A stretch of DNA of 64,000 nucleotides, taken from positions 682,001 through 746,000 of the forward strand of contig CAWBTU010000006.1 of assembly GCA_963791805.1 (NCBI GenBank), given 5' to 3'. The stretch is from JACMJL01 sp963791805. Lineage in GTDB: Bacteria > Bacillota > Clostridia > Clostridiales > Clostridiaceae. How positions within the stretch are numbered: position 1 is the stretch's first letter; each line of letters begins with the position of its first letter. The notes under the pieces are model-generated. The model worked only from the letters and a program-made list of their open reading frames with translations, did not search any database and was not told where the DNA came from. Positions 47,014 through 55,236 of the stretch are shown here, in pieces. A program made the position numbers and the translations under genes.

Positions 47014-47874
47014 ATGGATATAGCAGTCTTAGCTGATATTCATGGCAATTACATTGCATTGGAGCGTTGCCTTGAATATGCATTATCACGCAATGTTAGT
47101 ACATTTTTATTTTTGGGTGATTATATTGGTGAATTAGCATACCCTGAAAGAACAATGCAGATATTATATGATATGAATGATAGATATAAATGTTATTTTA
47201 TAAAGGGAAATAAGGAAGATTATTGGCTAAAATATCGTGCTGGTGGTGAAAAAGGCTGGAAGGACAAAAATTCTACCAGTGGTTCATTACTATATGCATA
47301 CAAATCACTTACATCCAGAGATTTGGATTTTTTTACACAGTTGCAATCAGTACGGGAAATAACGATCGGTGATATGACAGCAATCACTATTTGTCATGGT
47401 TCACCCAATAAGGTAAATGAAAAAATGTTACCAGATGATGATAGGACTATCGAAGTCATGAATAGTGTTAAAACATCAATCATCTTATGTGGTCATTCTC
47501 ATATACAAAGGAAGATTGTACATAACGAGAAATGTGTTCTAAATCCAGGGGCTGTTGGTGTACCTCTCTTTAGTGAAGGAAAGACGCAGTTTTTGATATT
47601 GCATGGAAATGGTGGGATATGGTCAGAGGAATTTATCAGTCTTGAGTATGACGTTGATAAAGTAATCAGAGATATGCATGAAGTTAAACTTGATGAACAT
47701 GCACCTTACTGGAGCCTGATAACTGAAAATATCCTGCGTGGAGGTAATACGTCTCATGGTAAAATTCTATCAAGAGCTATGGAGTTATGTAGAGAAGAAA
47801 CTGGTGATTGTGTGTGGCCTGATATCCCTGAGAAGTGTTGGGCACAGGCTGTATATGAAATAATAGGGCTATAG
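47014..47874 (+). CDS. Calcineurin-like metallophosphoesterase
   Basis: 286 residues with the metal-binding blocks in order: DIHGN (residues 8-12), GDYIGE, GNKED, CHGSP and GHSHIQ, then NPGAVGVPL. This is the YfcE/MJ0936-like pattern, suggesting phosphodiesterase activity on an unknown substrate. It is 24 bp after the TfoX-type gene and may be co-transcribed with it. RBS TGGAGTG. Confidence 0.88.
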   Translation: MDIAVLADIHGNYIALERCLEYALSRNVSTFLFLGDYIGELAYPERTMQILYDMNDRYKCYFIKGNKEDYWLKYRAGGEKGWKDKNSTSGSLLYAYKSLTSRDLDFFTQLQSVREITIGDMTAITICHGSPNKVNEKMLPDDDRTIEVMNSVKTSIILCGHSHIQRKIVHNEKCVLNPGAVGVPLFSEGKTQFLILHGNGGIWSEEFISLEYDVDKVIRDMHEVKLDEHAPYWSLITENILRGGNTSHGKILSRAMELCREETGDCVWPDIPEKCWAQAVYEIIGL

Positions 47875-47884
47875 AAGTAATAGC

Positions 47885-48118
47885 TTATTTATTGAAATTG
47901 ATACTGATATTCTGATAAGATTTGAGGAGTTTAAATTACTGGCAAATGCTTCTTTTTCTCATTATATCACTTCCTATAAGAGTGATTTTGAGTCATCTAA
48001 TTAGAAGTTTACCTCAAGAAATAGGACTAGATTATGCAACAGCTTATCTTGTAAGGTTGACTTTTGTATATGTAGGAAGAGCTATAGTTATATACATGAG
48101 AGTCCCTGATTTTTGAAA
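47885..48118 (+). other. Unresolved gene remnants
   Basis: Two short open stretches in different frames: LIRFEEFKLLANASFSHYIT (about 47914-47990) and GLDYATAYLVRLTFVYVGRA (about 48030-48100). Neither has a good ribosome binding site or a recognised family. They look like pieces of decayed genes. Confidence 0.3.
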
Positions 48119-48215
48119 TGTTATATATTCTCAAAGAGAGGAGAGAAAATTAAGAAGCAGGGTAAGAAAATTAATCCGTAGAGAATATCGCTATTTCATA
48201 TAGGTAAGTTCGTTA

Positions 48216-48254
48216 AAAAATTTCAGCTTCAATGAAAAAGCTGAGATTTTTTGT
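48216..48254 (+). terminator. Terminator hairpin of the CAGCTT/AAGCTG family
   Basis: AAATTTCAGCTT and AAGCTGAGATTT arms with TTTTT. Related hairpins at 51229, 56500 and 62221. Confidence 0.75.
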
Positions 48255-48318
48255 GTTTTTGACGGTTACGAATTTATTTTTTAATGGCTATTTATATAAA
48301 GATAAGGGCGTAGTAATA

Positions 48319-48504
48319 TTATAAAAATCTAAAAATAGAGTCTTTATCAATAGTATCGCTTACTTTTCTCCCGCATCCAGGATATGTGATAACCTCGGTT
48401 TCTATCCGTTTTTTCATATATAAATTAAACTCCTTTTCCGTTAAACAACAACCTTTTCCGCAGCCTTTACATTTGCATAAAACTTTTGATTCTAAACATT
48501 CCAA
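48319..48504 (-). CDS. Small Cys-rich protein, probable zinc binding
   Basis: 61 residues with seven Cys, mostly in CKCKGCGKGCC near the N-terminus and YPGCGRKV later, suggesting metal binding. Begins at TTG (complement 48504) with AGGAGG seven bases upstream. It is divergent from the TetR gene, with two short palindromes between them, so it may be that regulator's target. Function unknown. Confidence 0.6.
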   Translation of the reverse strand: MECLESKVLCKCKGCGKGCCLTEKEFNLYMKKRIETEVITYPGCGRKVSDTIDKDSIFRFL

Positions 48505-48519
48505 TTAAATTCCTCCTAA

Positions 48520-48555
48520 GTGTAGACACAATGGCTTTTTATAGACACGTGTAGA
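48520..48555. promoter_or_regulatory. Two candidate TetR operators in a divergent region
   Basis: GTGTAGACAC (48520-48529, palindromic) and TAGACACGTGTAGA (48542-48555, with an 8-bp palindrome at its centre) share TAGACAC and lie between the Cys-rich gene and the TetR gene. Confidence 0.45.
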
Positions 48556-48674
48556 TAATTTTCTTATTTTTTATTATAATATGTATTATAATAATGTTCA
48601 ATAAACATATCACAATGAAATGTATTTTTGTGAACAAAAATATTTAATTGTTTATGTTTTCGAGGAGGATCTCA

Positions 48675-49268
48675 ATGAAAAGTAAAAATAGTGATAGAAA
48701 ATTGGACCGAAGAACAATATATACAAAAACGAGTATCAAAAATGCATTATTAGAAGTTAAGAATAGCAAACCCTTCAATTCCATAACAGTAACTGAAATA
48801 TGCCAGGCAGCAGAAATAAATCGAGGAACATTTTATCTGCACTATTATGATATTTATGACGTTTTAGATGATCTACTTACTGAGTTTCTTGAAGATACTG
48901 GACATCCTATGGATTCTTTAATATGTGATAATGAAAAAACTGTTAATGAGTGTACATATCCACTTTGTCAGAAAATACAGATGAATCCCAAATACAAAGT
49001 TCTGTTTCTGGATGATTCCATTACCTGTCACATTGTAAAGAAAATATATGATTTGGCAAAAGATGATTTTATTAAAAAGCTTACCGCTCATAGTAATTTG
49101 ACCTCAATGCAAGCTGAAGCAATCTTTATATTCCAAATAAATGGGTGCTTTGCTGTGAATAAAGCCATGAACTGGAATAGTGATGGTAACTGGTGTCAAA
49201 CTCAAAGCATCATTGACGAATTTATCCAAAATGGTCTGGAAAAATATATTGACAATAATAGAATGTAA
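48675..49268 (+). CDS. TetR/AcrR-family transcriptional regulator
   Basis: 197 residues. N-terminal helix-turn-helix: ITVTEICQAAEINRGTFYLH YYDIYD (split for length), the typical TetR recognition helix. The C-terminal ligand-binding part resembles the TetR_C group found in clostridia. ATG 48675 is chosen for GAGGAGGATCTCA directly upstream; an earlier in-frame ATG at 48648 would bypass it. Probably controls itself and the divergent gene via the palindromes at 48520-48555. Confidence 0.88.
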   Translation: MKSKNSDRKLDRRTIYTKTSIKNALLEVKNSKPFNSITVTEICQAAEINRGTFYLHYYDIYDVLDDLLTEFLEDTGHPMDSLICDNEKTVNECTYPLCQKIQMNPKYKVLFLDDSITCHIVKKIYDLAKDDFIKKLTAHSNLTSMQAEAIFIFQINGCFAVNKAMNWNSDGNWCQTQSIIDEFIQNGLEKYIDNNRM

Positions 49269-49307
49269 ATGTGGAAACTCTACAATAAAAAAATAGAAAT
49301 TTTTTTA

Positions 49308-49466
49308 TTAACTAACTACTTTTTTTCCTGTTTTTTCACCCATAACTGTGCTTGTTTCATATCCTTTATTTGTTTGGCAAATTATATCTTCGTCAATTTT
49401 TACTTTACCGTTTTCAAAAAATAGAATAATTGTAGAGCCTCCAAACTTAAAAAAGCTTTTTCTTAA
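49308..49466 (-). pseudogene. psd: Phosphatidylserine decarboxylase C-terminal fragment
   Basis: Minus-strand frame reads KSFFKFGGSTIILFFENGKV then KIDEDIICQTNKGYETS ... MGEKTG and stops. FKFGGST is the conserved region after the serine-protease-like LGST processing site of Psd (here GGST). No upstream part is present. Confidence 0.65.
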
Positions 49467-49499
49467 CTATTAGTTCTAATAGATTCATTCCAACTGGTG

Positions 49500-49723
49500 A
49501 AAAATAAGTCCACTTGAGATAAACATATTGCCTGAAAAGTATTGCAACTTTGATTGCATATTTTGCCCTATTGGGAGGTCGTACAACAAAATAGACACTA
49601 AGCAAACATTTATCACCAGACAAGATAATTATTGAGAGAATGAAGGATGAAAGATTTAAAGCGAAACTAGGAATAAGTGATGAGAAATTTTATGTGATGT
49701 CAAAGGCATTGCTTGATAAGTAG
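49500..49723 (+). pseudogene. Radical SAM protein remnant
   Basis: Reads PLEINILPEKYCNFDCIFCP IGRSYNKIDTKQT (split for length) then a stop, with CNFDCIFC as the CxxxCxxC iron-sulfur motif. A second frame, SPDKIIIERMKDERFKAKLG through MSKALLDK, resembles the C-terminus of the same kind of protein. The middle is deleted. Confidence 0.65.
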
Positions 49724-49750
49724 CATATAGAAATCAACCTAGGAGTACAG

Positions 49751-49830
49751 TTAGGTAATTTGATAGGAATAGTTAATTTATGGTATAATTTTAAAATTAG
49801 AAGTAATTTGATTTTATTGAAATAAAACTA
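49751..49830 (+). promoter_or_regulatory. Dispersed promoter element, copy B
   Basis: TTGATA (49760-49765), 18-bp spacer, TATAAT (49784-49789), followed by a conserved leader with AATTTGATTTTATTG. It precedes the 44-codon gene at 49871. Confidence 0.7.
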
Positions 49831-49870
49831 TAGATTGTTTTGAATTACTTATTTATTGGAGGTGGCAATT

Positions 49871-50005
49871 ATGAATTTAAATTATGAGCCAATGGAAGAA
49901 AAGCATGAAAATCAAGGATTTATAGAATGTGGTAGGTTCTTTGATATAGGTAAGAGTAAGTTTGGTAACTTTGATGTAGTGTGGATGCAGAAAAAAATAG
50001 CCTAA
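49871..50005 (+). CDS. 44-residue protein of unknown function
   Basis: ATG 49871 with GGAGGTGG nine bases upstream and promoter copy B 82 bp before it. Starts MNLNYEPMEEKHENQGF and ends VVWMQKKIA. Acidic start, one Cys, no signal peptide. May be a complete small protein or the head of a truncated gene. Not recognised. Confidence 0.45.
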   Translation: MNLNYEPMEEKHENQGFIECGRFFDIGKSKFGNFDVVWMQKKIA

Positions 50006-50069
50006 ACTTTCAAAAGTATAATTCATAATCTTCTAAAGAAAATTTTTATATAAGCTCGGGGGAAGTAAA

Positions 50070-50612
50070 ATGTTAGAAACAAAAAGATTATTATTAAAAT
50101 ATCATACTTTAGAAAATGTAGAAAAAATGAATACGTGGAGTAATGATTCAATTCTATCATATTATGATGATGATAGCCCAGAAAACTCCAAATTAATACC
50201 GATTGAAAATACTAAGAAATATATTGAAAGAATTATTACCGAGGTTGATCATAGCATTCTTAGATTTGGTATTCACAAAAAAGACGATAATTCATTAATT
50301 GGTTTTTGTGTGATAGCATTTATTGATGATTATAACAAAAATTGCAAACTAGGGGTAACGATAGGTGAGAAACATGAATGGGGAAAAGGGTATGGGAAAG
50401 AGACTCTAAATGAAATTATAAGATATTGTTTTGAAGTTTTGTATATGAACAGAATTGGAGTAGAAATATATGCATTCAATGAACGTTCAATAAAAATGTT
50501 TGAAAATGTGGGGTTTGTAAAAGAAGGTATAATAAGACAACTTGTTTTTAAAAACAATAACTTTGAGGATCAATATATGTATGGATTACTAAAAAGTGAA
50601 TGGAACAGATAA
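50070..50612 (+). CDS. GNAT-family N-acetyltransferase (RimJ/RimL type)
   Basis: 180 residues. Starts LETKRLLLK as in RimJ/RimL-like acetyltransferases; motif A (acetyl-CoA binding) appears as KHEWGKGYGKETLNEII, and later NERSIKMFENVGFVKEG. Acceptor unknown (protein N-terminus or small molecule). RBS GGGGGAAG, ATG 50070. Confidence 0.9.
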   Translation: MLETKRLLLKYHTLENVEKMNTWSNDSILSYYDDDSPENSKLIPIENTKKYIERIITEVDHSILRFGIHKKDDNSLIGFCVIAFIDDYNKNCKLGVTIGEKHEWGKGYGKETLNEIIRYCFEVLYMNRIGVEIYAFNERSIKMFENVGFVKEGIIRQLVFKNNNFEDQYMYGLLKSEWNR

Positions 50613-50757
50613 TAAAATACTATTGTTTTGAAGTATGGTTAGTACACCCCTTTCTATTATCGCTACTCTAGCATTTAAAAAAATACCTTGTTTTCTATTT
50701 TAAAGCATTATATGATGTTTTTAGACATCGATGTACTTTATATAGAAAGGGAAAATT

Positions 50758-51213
50758 ATGAATATAGATATTGAAAATATATCATTTTATAGAATCGCTT
50801 ATATAAGGCAGATTGGATCTTATGGGCAAAGTAATGCTCAAATAATGGAGCAATTGAAAAAATGGGCTAAGTCTAATGGACTGCTTACTGAGCAATCTAT
50901 AATACTAGGAATTGCTCATGATAACCCTAAATTAGTAGAACCTGAAAATTGTCGTTATGACACATGTATTGTTATTTCAAATGATTATTGTATAAGTGAT
51001 GATTATATTAGTGAAGGTAGCATTCTTGGAGGAAAATATGCAGTGTTTAAAATAAGACATACAGCTGAAGAAGTTTCAAAAGCCTGGATTGCAATTTTTC
51101 AGGAATTATCCATGGAAGGCTATCAACTGGATGAAACAAGACCTATTCTTGAAAGATACAAGGCTGAAATAGTTAAAAACCATTATTGTGAAATCTGTGT
51201 ACCAATACAGTAA
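50758..51213 (+). CDS. GyrI-like (effector-binding domain) protein
   Basis: 151 residues, stand-alone GyrI-like fold: a beta start IENISFYRIAYIRQIGSYGQ, central IGIAHDNP and C-terminal YEICVPIQ-type ending (CEICVPIQ). Such domains bind hydrophobic small molecules and occur alone or after AraC-type DNA-binding domains; none is present here. RBS GAAAGGG, ATG 50758. Confidence 0.85.
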   Translation: MNIDIENISFYRIAYIRQIGSYGQSNAQIMEQLKKWAKSNGLLTEQSIILGIAHDNPKLVEPENCRYDTCIVISNDYCISDDYISEGSILGGKYAVFKIRHTAEEVSKAWIAIFQELSMEGYQLDETRPILERYKAEIVKNHYCEICVPIQ

Positions 51214-51228
51214 AATTAAACCTAAGCA

Positions 51229-51260
51229 AAAAAATCTCAGCAACAAAGCTGAGATTTTTT
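51229..51260 (+). terminator. Terminator hairpin of the CAGC/GCTG family
   Basis: AAAAAATCTCAGC and GCTGAGATTTTTT perfect arms. Confidence 0.85.
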
Positions 51261-51278
51261 TATCTTCTTAATTAACAA

Positions 51279-51362
51279 TTATTTATTAATTAATCCCTTA
51301 ACTATATCAATAGATAGACTTGTTTTAATAGAAAGAGTTTCAATGACTAATGTATTTAGAGA
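51279..51362 (-). pseudogene. C-terminal scrap of an Rpn-family nuclease gene
   Basis: Minus-strand frame reads VIETLSIKTSLSIDIVKGLI then NK and stops, matching the end of the intact gene at 56553 (DIETISIKTGLSIEVVKGL). The terminator hairpin beside it (51229) is also related to the one beside the intact gene. Confidence 0.75.
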
Positions 51363-51380
51363 TCAAGTTAAGATTATAAT

Positions 51381-51475
51381 TAGGTAAGTTGATAGGAATA
51401 GTTAATTTATGGTATAATTTTTAAAATTAGCAACAATTTAATTTTGTTGTGACGAAATTATAAGATATGGCAACT
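51381..51475 (+). promoter_or_regulatory. Dispersed promoter element, copy C
   Basis: TTGATA (51389-51394), 18-bp spacer, TATAAT (51413-51418), then a leader with AACAATTTAATTTTGTTGTGA that can form a hairpin. It precedes the tautomerase gene by 150 bp. Confidence 0.75.
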
Positions 51476-51568
51476 ATTGATTATTAATAAAATGGTAAAA
51501 TGCTATAAAATAGTTGTCAGAATAAATTAAGTTGACTGTAATTTGTCTTGAAGGAGAGGGGATTTAAA

Positions 51569-51976
51569 ATGCCATTTGTAAACGTAAAAGTATTAAAAAA
51601 TCAGGTTACTTTGGAGAAGAGGAAAGAGTTAATCAGTGGCTTAACTGATTTAATTGTAAATATTATGGGCAGAGATAGAAGTACTACTGTAATAACAGTT
51701 GATGAACTAGAAGCTTCCCAATGGGCAATAGGTGGAGTTACCTTAGACCAAAATCAATGGAAAAATGAAATAGTCACTTTTGTTAATATAAAGGTATCAA
51801 AAGGAACCACTAATCCAGAAGAAATAAATAAAATGATGAAAGCTACTAAAGAACTAATAATCCGTGTACTAGGAAGTAGTGCTAAGCCAAATTATTTTAG
51901 TATGGATGAATTAAATCCAGACGGATGGGGTTTTGATGGAATTTCAATGACAGAGTTGAATAAGTTAGAACATTAG
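51569..51976 (+). CDS. Fused 4-oxalocrotonate tautomerase-like protein
   Basis: 135 residues made of two tautomerase units. ATG 51569 (GGAGAGGGG upstream) gives MPFVNVKVLK, placing the catalytic Pro directly after the start Met, as required. The second unit (about residue 69 on: VTFVNIKVSKGT) aligns to the first but has no exposed N-terminal Pro, so only the first half can be catalytic. Both halves keep the DEL-x(n)-W segment. Substrate unknown. Driven by promoter copy C. Confidence 0.85.
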   Translation: MPFVNVKVLKNQVTLEKRKELISGLTDLIVNIMGRDRSTTVITVDELEASQWAIGGVTLDQNQWKNEIVTFVNIKVSKGTTNPEEINKMMKATKELIIRVLGSSAKPNYFSMDELNPDGWGFDGISMTELNKLEH

Positions 51977-52020
51977 TAATCGTAATCTTCTTTTAATGTT
52001 CAATCAGAAAAAACAAAACT

Positions 52021-52066
52021 AAAACAATGGACCCAGCTTTAAAATAAAAGCTGGGTCCATTGTTTT
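52021..52066 (+). terminator. Intrinsic terminator after the tautomerase gene
   Basis: AAAACAATGGACCCAGCTTT and its exact complement, 20-bp arms with a 6-base loop. Confidence 0.9.
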
Positions 52067-52092
52067 ATTGGAAATTAAGTTAAGATTGTAAT

Positions 52093-52190
52093 TAGGTAAG
52101 TTGATAAAAATAGTCAATTTATGGTATAATTTTAAAAAATAGCAACAATTTGATGTTATAATAACGAAATTGTAAAATAAGACGAATTAA
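52093..52190 (+). promoter_or_regulatory. Dispersed promoter element, copy D
   Basis: TTGATA (52101-52106), 18-bp spacer, TATAAT (52125-52130). The 12 bases before it (AAGTTAAGATTG) also match copy C, and the leader AGCAACAATTTGATG is shared. Confidence 0.75.
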
Positions 52191-52229
52191 AGTTTATTCT
52201 TTTGATTATAAAAAAGGGGTGGAGTTATT

Positions 52230-52496
52230 GTGATAATTAAGGTAAAAGATTTAATGAAACTTCGGAAATTTTCTTTACTGTGTTTATTTATGTCAATTCC
52301 AATCAGTTTGTTTGGTGGAATTTTATTAATAAGATTTTTAATTTATATTGGAATATGTCTATTGATAGCTTTTATTGTTATATCTCTTATATTCTGGAGA
52401 TGTCCACATTGTAAAGAAAGATTGCCTATCAGATTTAATATTAATACTGATATTGATGATAGTTATTGGTGCCCATATTGTGATGAGAAATTTTAA
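52230..52496 (+). CDS. Small membrane protein with zinc-ribbon tail
   Basis: 88 residues: one or two membrane helices (about 14-55), then a zinc-ribbon-like segment with CPHC and CPYC separated by 20 residues, presumably cytoplasmic. GTG 52230 follows GGGGTGGAG. Not recognised as a named family. Expressed from promoter copy D. Confidence 0.65.
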   Translation: MIIKVKDLMKLRKFSLLCLFMSIPISLFGGILLIRFLIYIGICLLIAFIVISLIFWRCPHCKERLPIRFNINTDIDDSYWCPYCDEKF

Positions 52497-52596
52497 ACTT
52501 TAACAATATCAATAAAGAAGGTTACTAATGAATACGCAATATCATAATAAGTATGGGGGAATTATAAATGATGATGAAAAAAGGTAGGGAGAACAG

Positions 52597-53151
52597 ATGA
52601 TTGAAGAAATAGAAAAAATAGTTGAAGATGCTTGTAAAAGTGATTCTAACGCTTTCGGGTATAGTATTTGGTCTCATCATATAGTTTATGTTGTTAAATA
52701 TGCGAAGCAATTAGCAGAGAAACTAGGTGCAGATTCAGAGATAGTAGAAATTGCAGCGTTATTACATGATTATGCTGGAATTAAAGATAGTACGATGGCT
52801 GAAGAACATCATATTTATGGAGCCATTGAAGCTGAACGAATTCTTAATGAATTCAACTATCCTAAAGAAAGAATTCAAATGGTGAAGGATTGCATCATAA
52901 CTCATAGAGGTAGTGTGCCAATGAAGAGATTAACACAAGAAGCTGAATGCATAGCCAGTGCTGATGCTATGACACATGTTTTTCAAGCACCTTCCTTATT
53001 GCATTTAGCATATGTTACCCATGGCATGGAAGTCGATGAAGGTAAAGAATGGGTTATGAAAAAAATTGAGAGAAGTATGAATAAACTTTGTCCTGAAGCG
53101 AAGGAAATGGTACAAGAACATTATTTAAAGGTTAAAGAGGTGCTTAGTTAG
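52597..53151 (+). CDS. HD-domain metal-dependent phosphohydrolase
   Basis: 184 residues. HD-domain residues are visible: the first His in WSHHIVYV, the HD pair in AALLHDYAG, a further His in IITHRGS and Asp in ASADAMTH. Likely hydrolyses a nucleotide or phosphate ester; substrate unknown. RBS AGGGAG, ATG 52597. It is 100 bp after the zinc-ribbon gene and may share its promoter. Confidence 0.85.
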   Translation: MIEEIEKIVEDACKSDSNAFGYSIWSHHIVYVVKYAKQLAEKLGADSEIVEIAALLHDYAGIKDSTMAEEHHIYGAIEAERILNEFNYPKERIQMVKDCIITHRGSVPMKRLTQEAECIASADAMTHVFQAPSLLHLAYVTHGMEVDEGKEWVMKKIERSMNKLCPEAKEMVQEHYLKVKEVLS

Positions 53152-53197
53152 TATAAGGGATGTATACTTGCACAAATAATTATAACAAACAAGTATT

Positions 53198-53365
53198 GAC
53201 TCATTTTCTTTAGTGGGCTATGGACCAGAAGTAGATTTACCTTCCAGTATGGAAGAGCTAAAGAATTGCTTTTTAAAATTTGATTTTACAGTTGAAGTAC
53301 ATAAACTACATCCACTTGTAGGAGTTGTAGTTGCTAATAGAAATAAAATTGCCAACAAGCGATAA
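53198..53365 (+). pseudogene. C-terminal gene fragment, family unknown
   Basis: A 55-codon open stretch with no start: DSFSLVGYGPEVDLPSSMEE then LKNCFLKFDFTVEVHKLHPL and a stop. It reads like a protein end but was not assigned. Confidence 0.3.
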
Positions 53366-53506
53366 ATTAGGTTGAAGATACATAATCATAAAGTTGACTA
53401 AGGTTCAAGTTTACTTAACACTAAAACGAATTAACATCTATTGTCTATAATAAAAAGACAGTCTATACTAAAAAATAAAAGAGAGGATAATCAGGAGGTA
53501 TTAAGG

Positions 53507-54595
53507 ATGAATGAAGTCAGTATTGGAAAAACAATTTTGCGATTGAGAAAAGGAAAAGGAATTACGCAAGATCAACTTTCTATTATGATTGGTATATCAG
53601 CAGGGGCAGTTAGTAAGTGGGAAACCGGAAATTCCACACCAGATATTGCTTTATTGGCTCCGCTTGCAAGAGCATTAGATACATCTTTGAATGAGTTGTT
53701 ATCATTTCGGGAAGAGCTTTTAGAGCAGGAAGTGACTGAAATCAAACAAGAGCTTATAGAAGTATTTTTACATAGTGGGTTTGCAGATGGTGAGATGAAA
53801 TGTAAAAAGTATCTTAATAAATACCCAAACAGTTCCGCTTTGAAACTAGAAGTTGCTGGATTAATTCAAATGTATTCTATGCTGTTAGGTGATGATTACG
53901 CTGAGTTGGTTAATACAAAAAAACAATATGCTTTATCTCTTTTATATCAGGTACTAGACTGTAAAGAGACTAAATACTCACAATCTGCTTTATTTCAAAT
54001 TGCATCCATTCAGATGACACTAGAAAACTATGATGAAAGCGAAAAGTGTCTTAAGGAGTTATCCAATTCATTTGTTGATCCAATGATATTACGTGCTTCT
54101 CTTTTGCAAAAGCAGCATAGAAATAAAGAGGCTGAAAGCCTTTGTAAAGGTTGGCTATTAGCATACTTGAACCAAAGTATAACAATGCTGTCAATATTAT
54201 CGAATATTTCCAAACAAGAAGATGATTTTGATAAGTCCCTTAAGTATTTGGAGGCAATTAATCAAATAGAGAGCACATTCAAAATAGGGCTTTGTTCAGG
54301 AGGGTATCATTTGTGTAAGTTGTATATGGAGGCGGGGAAGAAAGAACTTGCAGCCCAATGGTTTGAGACTTACGTTGATGGGTTGATTTCTACTGACTAT
54401 GACTATACAAATAATCCTTATTTTCAAAATTTACAACTTGAAGTAAATCCAGAAGGGCAGAGGGTTATAAGAAAAGAACTGTTTCAGACTCTGATAGACG
54501 AGGTTGACTTGAAAGAGTTATCAGAAAACAGTAAATATATCCAGGCAATTGAAAAATTAGAAGTAGCTATTTCATTAATATTAAAAAACAAATAA
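53507..54595 (+). CDS. XRE-family regulator with TPR-like C-terminus
   Basis: 362 residues. Helix-turn-helix at residues 8-62 (ITQDQLSIMIGISAGAVSKW), then about 300 residues of helical repeats resembling TPRs. This layout occurs in peptide-sensing regulators (RRNPP-like) and in stand-alone clostridial XRE proteins; no small signal-peptide gene was seen directly downstream. ATG 53507 is chosen for CAGGAGG eight bases upstream over the TTG at 53441. Confidence 0.88.
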   Translation: MNEVSIGKTILRLRKGKGITQDQLSIMIGISAGAVSKWETGNSTPDIALLAPLARALDTSLNELLSFREELLEQEVTEIKQELIEVFLHSGFADGEMKCKKYLNKYPNSSALKLEVAGLIQMYSMLLGDDYAELVNTKKQYALSLLYQVLDCKETKYSQSALFQIASIQMTLENYDESEKCLKELSNSFVDPMILRASLLQKQHRNKEAESLCKGWLLAYLNQSITMLSILSNISKQEDDFDKSLKYLEAINQIESTFKIGLCSGGYHLCKLYMEAGKKELAAQWFETYVDGLISTDYDYTNNPYFQNLQLEVNPEGQRVIRKELFQTLIDEVDLKELSENSKYIQAIEKLEVAISLILKNK

Positions 54596-54599
54596 ATTT

Positions 54600-54642
54600 T
54601 TAACACCGTATTATTCAATAGAATTTCAAGGTGTTTTTTTAT
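54600..54642 (+). terminator. Intrinsic terminator after the XRE gene (duplicated at 57860)
   Basis: AACACC and GGTGTT arms around ATTATTCAATAGAATTTCAA with inner pairing (TATTC/GAATT), followed by seven T. The same 40-bp sequence is found at 57860-57903. Confidence 0.75.
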
Positions 54643-54682
54643 TTAGTTACTGCGGATTATTCTTTCCAAACTAGGATTATTT

Positions 54683-54780
54683 TAGGTAAGTTGATAGAAA
54701 TAGTTAATTTATGGTATAGTTTTTAAATTAACAATAATTTGATTTTGTTGCGACGAAATTGTAAAATATGGCGTATTAGT
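54683..54780 (+). promoter_or_regulatory. Dispersed promoter element, copy E
   Basis: TTGATA (54691-54696), 18-bp spacer, TATAGT (54715-54720). The leader contains AATTTGATTTTGTTGCGACG and AAATTGTAAAATATGGCG, the fullest version of the shared leader. Confidence 0.75.
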
Positions 54781-54803
54781 ATATGTAAAAAAGGAGAGTA
54801 ACA

Positions 54804-55043
54804 ATGAAAGAAGATAATTTGAATAATAATTCAACTGAATATAATAACAGTGATGACAAATATAAGTTAGGCGGAATTTACTATAATCCTGATGACAATG
54901 AAACAATTGTTGATAAGAGACATGGAGTAGGTTCTACAATTAATTTTGGAAGTAAGGACGGTAAGATAGTAGCTATCGTTCTGAGTATTCTTTTTAGTGT
55001 ACCAGCACTAGTAGTAGGCATTTGTATTCTTTTTAAAAAGTAA
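54804..55043 (+). CDS. DUF5808-like small membrane protein
   Basis: 79 residues: a polar Asn/Asp-rich start, a DUF5808-type motif (YKLGGIYYNPDDNETIVDKR then HGVGSTINFGSKDGK) and one C-terminal membrane helix (about 53-76) ending in KK. Function unknown. RBS AAGGAGAG, ATG 54804. Driven by promoter copy E. Confidence 0.75.
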   Translation: MKEDNLNNNSTEYNNSDDKYKLGGIYYNPDDNETIVDKRHGVGSTINFGSKDGKIVAIVLSILFSVPALVVGICILFKK

Positions 55044-55192
55044 AATATGGTTAGGGCTAGTAATACTTAAACAATCCAAGTGACTTTAGAAAATACATCG
55101 TAAACGATTTTGTTTTATTGTGTCACAGAGGTAGAATAAAACATAATAAACTACATAGATTAAAGGTTGCGATAATTGAGGATATAATACAA

Positions 55193-55221
55193 AAGAGTGG
55201 GTTTTTTAAGCCCATCTCTTC
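55193..55221 (-). terminator. Intrinsic terminator of the TsaA-type methyltransferase gene
   Basis: On the minus strand AAGAGATGGGCTT and AACCCACTCTTTT form a hairpin followed by TTGTATTAT. Confidence 0.6.
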
Positions 55222-55236
55222 CACATGTTTTATGAA

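Noticed and set aside
47922..48116. 64-codon plus-strand frame as a membrane protein gene
   Set aside because: It has a TTG start without a good ribosome binding site, and a different frame of the same DNA also gives protein-like sequence; listed only as remnants.
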